A DNA stretch of 19,530 nucleotides from an uncultured Oscillospiraceae bacterium (GTDB lineage Bacteria; Bacillota; Clostridia; Oscillospirales; Oscillospiraceae). The stretch is taken from positions 1 to 19,530 of the forward strand of contig CAKUAS010000030.1 in NCBI GenBank assembly GCA_934636655.1, given 5' to 3'. The position numbers were made by a program, and so were the translations under genes. This document shows positions 13,699 to 19,530 of this stretch, one piece after another. Position 1 is the stretch's first letter. Each line of letters starts with the position of its first letter. A model generated the notes under the pieces. It searched no databases and was not told where the DNA came from. It worked only from the letters and a program-made list of their open reading frames with translations.

Positions 13699-15117
13699 AT
13701 GGAAAACAAAATGGAAAAAAGGTATGGACTGCCTACCGCGATTTCCATGGTCATCGGTATCGTTATCGGCTCCGGTGTCTTCATCAAGGGCGGTAAGGTC
13801 CTGTCGCTGACAGGCGGCAACCTCATGCAGGGCATCGCGGTCGTCGGCATCGTCGGCCTGATATGCATCATCTGCTCGCTGGTTTTCGCGACCCTCGGCA
13901 GCAAGTATGAGAAGGTCAACGGCGTTGTCGACTATGCCGAGCTCGCGCTCGGCCCCAAGTATGCCTACTATGTCGGCTGGTTTATGACCACGATATACAC
14001 GCCGGCGCTGGCCTCGATGCTGGCCTTCTTCTCGGCGATGATGTTTTTGCAGCTGTTCGGCATCTCGGCCATCGACTTTGCAAACGGTCAGGTCAACGCC
14101 GTCGCCATCGGCGTGGGCGCGGGCTTCCTCATGATCGGCTACGGTATCAACGCTCTCAGCCCGAAAATCGCCGGCAAGCTCCAGGTCGGCATGACGGTCA
14201 TAAAGCTAGTTCCGCTCGTCCTGATGGGCGTCGTCGGAACGATCGCCGGTCTTGTGAACGGAACGACCCTCGAGGTGCTCGACTATGTAAACTCCGCCGA
14301 CTATGTCGCCGTTGACGGCACGGGCTTTTTCAAGGCCATCGTCGGCTTTGCCTTCGCCTATGAGGGCTGGATACTCGCAACGAGCATAAACGCCGAGCTC
14401 AAGGATTCCAAGAAAAATCTGCCGCGCGCACTTGTCATCGGCGCGCTGGTGACGATCGTCCTCTACGCGCTGTACATATGGGCGATGAGCATCGTCGGCG
14501 ACGTAAGCACCATCATCTCCACCTGGCCGTTCGGCGAGAGCCTGCCGCGCATAGCGTTCTCGAAGCTGTTCGGCAGCGTCGTCGGCACTATCGTTTATGT
14601 TTTCATCACGATCTCCTGCCTCGGCACGATGAACGGCCTCATCATGGCCTCCTGCCGCAGCATGTACTCGGTCTCCGCACGCGGCATGGGACCGCAGCCG
14701 AGCTTCTTCGGACACATTGACGATCAGAACAACTTCGCCATCAAGTCCTCCATCGTCGGCATGATGCTCGCCGGCTTCTGGTACGCGTGGACGGTCATGA
14801 TGTGGATGGGCGGCCCCGGACTGTTCGGCTCTGTCCACTCAAGCGAGTGGTTTGCCTGGGAGCCCGACGAGATCGGCATCATCTGCCTGTACCTGATGTA
14901 CATACCCATGATGATCGGCCTCATGGTCAAGGCAAAGGAGCTCGGCCCGATAAAGCGCTTCGTGCTGCCGATCCTGGGCGTGGCCTGCTGCCTGTTCTTC
15001 TGCTATGCGATCTGGACGGGCTACGGCTGGAAGCAGTGTGTAGGCTTCCTGATCTTCTTCGCGGTCGTCATGTTCATCGGATATCTATTCGAGCGCTACC
15101 GCAGAAAACAAGGGTAA
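13699..15117 (+). CDS. APC-superfamily amino acid permease
   Basis: A 472-residue secondary transporter with about 12 membrane helices. The helix 1 signature GIVIGSGVFIKGGKVLSLTGG (20-40) is the unwound substrate-binding segment of the amino acid-polyamine-organocation family, and FAFAYEGWILATSINAELKD (about 219-238) is the matching helix 6 region. The substrate cannot be told; the helix 6 FAYEGW pattern suggests an LAT-like amino acid permease. The ATG has AGGAG 8 bases upstream. It is monocistronic, with an unusually long structured leader implying post-transcriptional control, and a very strong terminator directly after the two stop codons TAA TAG. Confidence 0.93.
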   Translation: MENKMEKRYGLPTAISMVIGIVIGSGVFIKGGKVLSLTGGNLMQGIAVVGIVGLICIICSLVFATLGSKYEKVNGVVDYAELALGPKYAYYVGWFMTTIYTPALASMLAFFSAMMFLQLFGISAIDFANGQVNAVAIGVGAGFLMIGYGINALSPKIAGKLQVGMTVIKLVPLVLMGVVGTIAGLVNGTTLEVLDYVNSADYVAVDGTGFFKAIVGFAFAYEGWILATSINAELKDSKKNLPRALVIGALVTIVLYALYIWAMSIVGDVSTIISTWPFGESLPRIAFSKLFGSVVGTIVYVFITISCLGTMNGLIMASCRSMYSVSARGMGPQPSFFGHIDDQNNFAIKSSIVGMMLAGFWYAWTVMMWMGGPGLFGSVHSSEWFAWEPDEIGIICLYLMYIPMMIGLMVKAKELGPIKRFVLPILGVACCLFFCYAIWTGYGWKQCVGFLIFFAVVMFIGYLFERYRRKQG

Positions 15118-15122
15118 TAGCT

Positions 15123-15160
15123 AAAAAAATAGTGCGAACGAAAGTTCGCACTATTTTTTT
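15123..15160 (+). terminator. Terminator of the permease gene
   Basis: A perfect 17-bp stem (15123-15139 with 15144-15160), GAAA tetraloop, and seven T. Because of the flanking A-run it can work in both directions. Repeat C starts at the very next base. Confidence 0.95.
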
Positions 15161-15447
15161 AGAGGCGCATGAACACTGTACGTATACGTTTATTGCGGCA
15201 GCCCTGAATCAAAGGTGCGGAGGAAACCGGTGTTGCACCGCAGCTCTGTAGGGAACGGGCTTACCCGTTCCGTTTGTTACGGTTTTGCCGGTAATCTCCG
15301 GTCGAGATATCTTGTGCAGGGGCGCCAATGGGTTGCTGCACAAAACTTGTGCTGCACTTGTGGGAAGCGGCAGCTCTACGGTTTTGCCGCATTCCCGATA
15401 CCGGGTTGCCGCAATAAGCGTATCGGTAGGTGCGTCAATTCGCCTCT
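15161..15447. repeat. Repeat C: best-preserved two-arm element
   Basis: The left arm (15161-15210) begins AGAGGCGCATGAACAC and includes TTTATTGCGGCAGCCC. The right arm (15397-15447), reverse-complemented, begins AGAGGCGAATTGACGCACC and includes TTATTGCGGCAACCCGG. The two arms are imperfect inverted repeats of about 50 bp around a 186-base interior. The interior shares TGTAGGGAACGGGCTT-CCC-TTCCG (15247-15271) with repeat A. A long open frame that starts at 15215 runs from this repeat into the protease gene but is not its real start. Confidence 0.85.
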
Positions 15448-15547
15448 AAAACTGTTTATAAAATCTTTTGTTTTTGTTCATGCCTTTGTAATAAAGAATG
15501 TGTATTATAAAACCACAAGATCGAAACGAGCATATCCGGAGGCCGTA

Positions 15548-16915
15548 ATGGACGACAACAGAGACAAAAGAACAGATAATTCGTCCGACGACGCCGGAAT
15601 AGACGGCGAGTACCATTTCATCCGCCCGGAACAGCGCTTGTATGAGGATGCTGAATTCGTCCCGCAGGACGAGGCAACGGAAGTGCCAAACTATTACGCT
15701 CCCGAGGAAAAGAAGCCTCGCGAAAAGAAGAGTGACACGCAGCGCGGCAATACGCTTAAGATGGCGTGCGTGTGCCTCGTGTGTGCGCTGGTAGGAGGAT
15801 TGGTCGGCGGCTTCGTGTCGTGGAATGCGGTCAAGGGCAGCCTTGCCGCCGATACCGCGAAGGATAATTCCGTAAAGCCCATCGTCAGCACGGCCACCGG
15901 CAAAACCGTCAGCAACGAGACCACATCGGCAAATGAGATCTACGATCTCGGCTGCCGTCAGACTGTGGGCGTTTCACTTGAGAGTACCTATGCCAACATA
16001 TTCGGTCAGCAGAGCGCAAGCGCCGTTGCCGGTACCGGATTTGTCATAACCGCCGACGGATACATCATGACGAACTACCATGTCATAGAGTCGGCGCAGA
16101 AAAGTGGATACAAGATAAGCGTCCTGTTTAAGGACAAATCGAGCTATGAAGCCAAGATCGTCGGCTTTGATGAGGATAACGACGTCGCAGTTTTGAAGAT
16201 CGACGCTGCGGACCTCACTCCGGCCACCATCGGCAACAGTGATGATATCGCCGTGGGCGACAGCGTCTTTGCTATCGGAAATCCTTTGGGCGAGCTTGAT
16301 TTTTCAATGACCTCCGGACGCGTGAGCGCACTTGACCGCAGCATCACGACCGACCGTAACAGCGCCGCGATAAACATGTTCCAGTTCGATGCCGCGATAA
16401 ACTCCGGCAACTCCGGCGGACCTGTTTACAATGAAAGCGGTGAAGTGATAGGCATTGCAACCGCAAAGGTCGGCTCCTCCGGTGTGGAGGGTCTGGGTTT
16501 TGCGATCCCCATAAATGACGCGGCCGATATCGCAAACGAGCTTATCACCAAGGGCTACGTCAGCGGTAAGGCTTACATGGGCGTCAACATCGACAATCGC
16601 TACACCTCGGTGTATGCGCAGTACTACAACATGCCCGAGGGCGCGTATGTGTACAATGTCGAAAGCGGCGGCTGTGCCGAGAAATCGGGGCTGGCCGCAG
16701 GTGATATCATCACCAAGATCGGCGAAGAGACCGTCGGAAGCTACTCCGACCTCAACGCCGCGATAAAAAGCTTCAAAGCCGGTGAAAGCACAGAGATAGT
16801 TGTCTATCGTGCCGGCGAGTATGCAACGCTGAACATAACCTTTGATGAGACCAAACCGAATGCCGGAACAAACGGTGTCAGCGAGTTCGGCATCTCGTGC
16901 ATACCGAAGCAATAA
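15548..16915 (+). CDS. Membrane-anchored HtrA/DegP-type serine protease
   Basis: A 455-residue quality-control protease acting outside the membrane. It has an acidic cytoplasmic N-terminus (1-70), one membrane helix (about 71-93), a trypsin-like domain (about 130-330) and one PDZ domain (about 340-435). The catalytic triad is visible: His178 in TNYHVIES, Asp212 in DEDNDVAVLKI, and Ser289 in NSGNSGGPV. This is the usual Firmicutes HtrA layout. I chose ATG 15548 because GGAGG (15538-15542) precedes it by 5 bases and the protein then starts MDDNRDKR; the upstream frame lies in repeat C. No two-component genes adjoin it. A strong terminator follows 75 bases after the stop. Confidence 0.96.
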   Translation: MDDNRDKRTDNSSDDAGIDGEYHFIRPEQRLYEDAEFVPQDEATEVPNYYAPEEKKPREKKSDTQRGNTLKMACVCLVCALVGGLVGGFVSWNAVKGSLAADTAKDNSVKPIVSTATGKTVSNETTSANEIYDLGCRQTVGVSLESTYANIFGQQSASAVAGTGFVITADGYIMTNYHVIESAQKSGYKISVLFKDKSSYEAKIVGFDEDNDVAVLKIDAADLTPATIGNSDDIAVGDSVFAIGNPLGELDFSMTSGRVSALDRSITTDRNSAAINMFQFDAAINSGNSGGPVYNESGEVIGIATAKVGSSGVEGLGFAIPINDAADIANELITKGYVSGKAYMGVNIDNRYTSVYAQYYNMPEGAYVYNVESGGCAEKSGLAAGDIITKIGEETVGSYSDLNAAIKSFKAGESTEIVVYRAGEYATLNITFDETKPNAGTNGVSEFGISCIPKQ

Positions 16916-16939
16916 CCACGCTATGTTTCTTCTCCTTTA

Positions 16940-16967
16940 TCGGGAGGGTTCTCTCTCTTCCTCCCGA
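16940..16967 (+). other. 3'-UTR hairpin after htrA
   Basis: TCGGGAGG pairs with CCTCCCGA (8 bp) around a 12-base pyrimidine-rich loop. It has no T-run, so it is more likely a 3'-end stabilising hairpin than a terminator. Confidence 0.5.
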
Positions 16968-16989
16968 CATATATCCTCTCTATTTCTCC

Positions 16990-17029
16990 AAAACAAAAGG
17001 CCGCAGCTTTTGCTGCGGTCTTTTGTTTT
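16990..17029 (+). terminator. Terminator of htrA
   Basis: A stem of about 18 bp, AAAACAAAAG-G-CCGCAGC against GCTGCGG-T-CTTTTGTTTT, with a TTTT loop; the T-rich 3' arm doubles as the tail. Confidence 0.8.
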
Positions 17030-17131
17030 GCAGATGTCTCATTGTATGGACCGGTATCGCTATCCCGTGAGTCGTAAGTGTATAGTAAGGTGTGGACTAA
17101 AAAATTATTAACCTGCTATTCACACATTATT

Positions 17132-17160
17132 CACAATTAGATGGGCGAATTGTGTATAAT
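17132..17160 (+). promoter_or_regulatory. Promoter with operator-like inverted repeat
   Basis: A perfect TATAAT (17155-17160) with a poor -35. The perfect inverted repeat CACAATT (17132-17138) and AATTGTG (17148-17154) fills the space between, a good operator candidate. Transcription would reach the hairpin at 17189-17237 after about 70 bases. Confidence 0.5.
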
Positions 17161-17188
17161 ATGTAAACAGGAGAGTGTGACATATCTG

Positions 17189-17237
17189 ACGATTTGGCTA
17201 TAAGTTTTTAATGCTGCATCGGCCAAATCGTGTTTTT
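17189..17237 (+). terminator. Leader terminator (attenuator or small RNA end)
   Basis: ACGATTTGGC (17189-17198) pairs perfectly with GCCAAATCGT (17222-17231), 23-base loop, then GTTTTT. It lies downstream of the 17155 promoter and 184 bases before the next gene, so it would end a ~70-nt RNA or attenuate the operon. Confidence 0.6.
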
Positions 17238-17293
17238 AGGCAAAATTACTAAGAAAAAAGTTAAAAATTTTTCAAATTATCTGTCATTTTCTC

Positions 17294-17322
17294 TTTACTA
17301 TTTTGACATTGTATGTTACACT
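17294..17322 (+). promoter_or_regulatory. Proximal promoter candidate for the heptad-repeat gene
   Basis: TTTACT (17294-17299), 17 bases, TACACT (17317-17322). It lies beyond the leader terminator, giving a second, unattenuated start. A TGACAAAAGTCA palindrome follows at once, and an ATGTAT/ATACAT palindrome lies near 17350-17367. Confidence 0.4.
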
Positions 17323-17420
17323 GACAAAAGTCAAACAAAACGGGCAGATATGTATTGATTTATACATAATCACGAAACGTCATTAAGTAATATTTATATA
17401 AAAAGTTAGGGAGGAATACA

Positions 17421-19157
17421 ATGAAACGAGTATTACTTATGGTCTTCAGCATCATCCTTATCCTCGCGTGCATATTCGGTCTGTTCGCCTGCGTCGCCGG
17501 CGTTCGTGACGTTCTGAATATCCAGGAGTATAAGAATGCTGACGCAGCTTTTGCGAGAGAAAATCTCAAGACCGCACAGGCAGGCATCGATCAGCTCAAG
17601 GAAAATGAAGAGACCTATCTCACCGGCGTAGGCACCTACACCGACGGCCTGAGCCAGTACGCCAAGGGCCAGAGCGACTATGCCGCAGGTCAGGCGACCC
17701 TCGCCGCGGGCGAGAAGACCCTTGCAGAGGGCTATGCCGCTTACGAGGCCGGCAAGAAGACTCTTGCAGAGGGCCAGGCTAAGATCGATGCCAACACCCA
17801 GGCTTACAACGAAGGCAAGGAAAAGCTCGCAAAGATCGAGCCCCTGCTGCCTTATCTGAATCAGTACGTCCAGTTCCGTGACGGAACCATCGCAAAGCTC
17901 CCCGGCTTTGACAGCGCTCAGGCATGGTTCGTTTCCGTCGTCCGTCCCCTCGGCGCACGTCTCGGACTCAATATCCCCGCAGATGTGACCGACTTCCCCG
18001 CATACATCAACCAGATGGTAGCCGACGGCAAGGCTCAGCTCAAGGAGTATGAGGACGGCCTTGTTGCTCTCGAAGATGGCAAGAAGCAGCTGGCAGAGGC
18101 CGAGAAGGCTCTGGCAGAGGGCGAAGCAAAGCTCGCGGCAGGTCGTCAGGATCTTGCAGCCGGCGCAGCTAAGCTCACGGCAGCCGAAGGACAGCTTGCA
18201 GACGGCAAGGCTCAGCTTTCCGTTTTCGAGCAGGGCGAGCTCACTCTCGCCGACGGTGCAAGAGCTCTGTTTGAAGGCATGAAGCCCTGCTTCAGCTTCT
18301 ACGGCGGCAAAGAGACCGTAAAGAGCCTGCCCGAGTACCTGGCAGTTGAGTTCGGCCTCGACATCCCCGACAACCTCATTATCAAGGAAGACGGCAAGGC
18401 AGTTGTCAACGAGGAAGCATACGAGGAGTTCGGAGAGTACGTCATCTCCAACATGTACAAGGTCGATGAGAACGGCCAGACCGTCGTCAAGAACGGCTAC
18501 GCAATGCTCGACCTCGACAAGTGCGACACTCTCACAAGACTGGCAGAGCAGTACCTGCAGGATCAGGAAGCAGACATCAAGAACGAGGTTTATGTCCGTG
18601 TCGGCATGTACGTTGCTCTCGCAGTCGCAGCGATCCTCGGCATCATCGCTGGTATCTTCGGTATCGTTGCAGCCGTCAACGGCAGCAAGCGCACCGGCAA
18701 GACCTTGGGCCTCATCTCCGCTATCATGGCAATTGCAGTCCTCGTGACCGGCCTTGTCACCAAGTTCCACGACTATACCTATACCGTCCGTGTCGACGCA
18801 TCCGGCAACTATGTCGGCGAGACAGCCTCGAAGCTCGACTTCACTCCCATCCAGGAGTACACCGGCTCGCTCCACCTGACCGCCATCTGCGTCCTCGCAG
18901 GCGCAGCGATCCTCGGTGTTATCTTTGCTTTCATCGCAAGCAAGGCAGCCAAGGATAAGGAAGCAGCTCTTGCAGCTGCAGCAGCCGAAGACAACGACGA
19001 TGTCTACGGTGACACCGCAACCGCTTACGCAGCAGGCTATGCGGCGGCAGAGGCCGCTGCGGCCGCAGCAGCAGCCGAAAAGGCAGCAGACGAGAAAGTC
19101 ATTGAGGCAGAGAAGCCCGTCGAGGCAGCTTCCGACGAAGAGACCGTCAAGGAATAA
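17421..19157 (+). CDS. Membrane protein with glycine-spaced heptad repeats, unknown function
   Basis: A 578-residue protein I cannot assign. It has an N-terminal membrane anchor (about 4-27), an extracytoplasmic region (28-390), three C-terminal membrane helices (about 395-420, 428-446 and 484-506) and an Ala/Glu-rich cytoplasmic tail. The outer region has two blocks of exact seven-residue repeats of the form LAxGxxx: glycines at 76, 83, 90, 97, 104, 111, 118 and 132, then 213, 220, 234, 241, 248 and 262. The pattern resembles the coiled segments of YhgE/Pip-type membrane proteins, with a glycine where a coiled coil would have a core residue. GGGAGG lies 8-9 bases before the ATG. Codon use is as restricted as in the flavin oxidoreductase, implying abundant expression. 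Confidence 0.88.
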   Translation: MKRVLLMVFSIILILACIFGLFACVAGVRDVLNIQEYKNADAAFARENLKTAQAGIDQLKENEETYLTGVGTYTDGLSQYAKGQSDYAAGQATLAAGEKTLAEGYAAYEAGKKTLAEGQAKIDANTQAYNEGKEKLAKIEPLLPYLNQYVQFRDGTIAKLPGFDSAQAWFVSVVRPLGARLGLNIPADVTDFPAYINQMVADGKAQLKEYEDGLVALEDGKKQLAEAEKALAEGEAKLAAGRQDLAAGAAKLTAAEGQLADGKAQLSVFEQGELTLADGARALFEGMKPCFSFYGGKETVKSLPEYLAVEFGLDIPDNLIIKEDGKAVVNEEAYEEFGEYVISNMYKVDENGQTVVKNGYAMLDLDKCDTLTRLAEQYLQDQEADIKNEVYVRVGMYVALAVAAILGIIAGIFGIVAAVNGSKRTGKTLGLISAIMAIAVLVTGLVTKFHDYTYTVRVDASGNYVGETASKLDFTPIQEYTGSLHLTAICVLAGAAILGVIFAFIASKAAKDKEAALAAAAAEDNDDVYGDTATAYAAGYAAAEAAAAAAAAEKAADEKVIEAEKPVEAASDEETVKE

Positions 19158-19219
19158 GCTTCCGCCCCACAAATAAATATTAAGCCTATGACCAAGCGAG
19201 GCGATATTCAGATCGTTCT

Positions 19220-19289
19220 CCGGTCCGGGGTCAGCACGTGATTACCCCGAGGGCTGAAACCGGCAGGATATCCATCCTGCCGGTTTTTT
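19220..19289 (+). terminator. Terminator with a possible competing upstream fold
   Basis: The terminator stem AAACCGGCAGGAT (19257-19269) with ATCCTGCCGGTTT (19274-19286) and six T ends the heptad-repeat transcript. Upstream, CCGGT (19220-19224) can pair with ACCGG (19259-19263), the foot of the terminator, around a CGGGGT/ACCCCG hairpin (19226-19231, 19244-19249). The terminator is certain; the competing fold is inference. Confidence 0.85.
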
Positions 19290-19340
19290 AGTGGCGCATT
19301 GACACAACTACGGATACGGTGATTGTGGCCACCCAGTATC
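19290..19340 (+). repeat. Repeat D: single left arm
   Basis: It begins AGTGGCGCATTGACACAAC and includes ACGGATACGGTGATTGTGG, matching arms A-C. It starts right after the T-run of the terminator at 19257-19289. No opposite arm is visible before the window end; a different hairpin array follows. Confidence 0.7.
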
Positions 19341-19363
19341 TAAGCTTCCGACGAAGCCGTTAA

Positions 19364-19447
19364 CTGCCGCTTCCCGTAAGCACGGTGTAGAGACTTCGCG
19401 GCAGACGGTGAAACCGCCGCTTCCTGCAAGGAAGCGGCGGTTCTTTT
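19364..19447 (+). terminator. Attenuator-like four-segment structure ending in a terminator
   Basis: The terminator stem is AACCGCCGCTTCC (19412-19424) with GGAAGCGGCGGTT (19430-19442), followed by a T-rich tail. Upstream, CTGCCGCTTCC (19364-19374) nearly repeats the 5' arm and can pair either with GCGGCAG (19398-19404) or, over 11 bp, with the terminator 3' arm. That is the layout of an attenuator. No regulated gene lies inside the window. Confidence 0.65.
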
Positions 19448-19530
19448 ATTTTGGGTGAATTATACTATCAAGTGCAACAGTAAAAAAAGAAAAGAAGTTC
19501 ATACGAATCTCTGGTAGAATGTAATTACCA
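19448..19530. other. AT-rich window end without a recognisable gene
   Basis: The last 83 bases are markedly AT-rich compared with their surroundings and have no open frame. The stretch with ATCAAGTGCAAC faintly recalls ends of IS30-type insertion sequences, but this is from memory and unsupported. Confidence 0.25.

Noticed and set aside
11031..15447. CRISPR array
   Set aside because: The repeats are few, widely spaced, inverted and diverged, with genes between them; there are no regular spacers and no cas genes.
15215..15547. N-terminal extension of the HtrA frame
   Set aside because: It lies in repeat C, has no ribosome binding site and adds residues unlike HtrA; the ATG at 15548 has GGAGG at proper spacing.
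17433..19172. A 579-codon open frame antisense to the heptad-repeat gene
   Set aside because: A shadow of strong codon bias; its Cys/Leu-rich composition is an artefact of the opposite strand.

Overview
The window looks like chromosomal DNA of a gut-type anaerobic Firmicute, most likely class Clostridia near Oscillospiraceae/Ruminococcaceae. This is inferred from moderately high G+C coding sequence, consistent AGGAGG-type ribosome binding sites, TTGACA/TATAAT promoters, many strong Rho-independent terminators, and gene families such as a DUF5693-like membrane protein, a membrane-anchored HtrA, ATP-type PEP carboxykinase and a BaiCD/BaiH-like old yellow enzyme. I could not test the taxonomy by search.

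Layout. 1-4160: a small heat-shock protein (+) converges on pckA (-) over a shared terminator. Upstream of pckA on the same strand is a strange open frame (2597-4159) joining the front half of a sensor histidine kinase to the back half of a family 2 glycosyltransferase. 4160-6010: a small cysteine-rich protein of unknown function, a YefM/Phd-ParE/RelE-type toxin-antitoxin pair with a clear palindromic operator, and a scar holding a decayed tyrosine recombinase tail. 6018-8578: a low-molecular-weight protein tyrosine phosphatase converging on a DUF5693-like membrane protein, then a divergently transcribed PepSY-domain membrane protein. 8736-10960: a strongly promoted, codon-biased flavin/iron-sulfur oxidoreductase. 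11294-13157 (-): amidase, holin and serine recombinase, a prophage-type lysis cassette without structural genes. 13302-15117: an APC-family amino acid permease behind a long, highly structured leader. 15548-16915: an HtrA-like protease. 17421-19157: a membrane-anchored protein with glycine-spaced heptad repeats.

The most unusual non-coding content is a family of dispersed repeats built from imperfect ~50-bp inverted arms. Two copies have both arms (11031-11297 and 15161-15447), one has a good arm plus a degenerate one inside the permease leader (arm at 13541-13591), and one has a single arm (19290-19340). Three of the four start directly after the T-run of a Rho-independent terminator. Other notable items are the kinase-glycosyltransferase chimera, the ~280-nt inverted-repeat-closed permease leader, and an attenuator-like four-segment structure near the right end.
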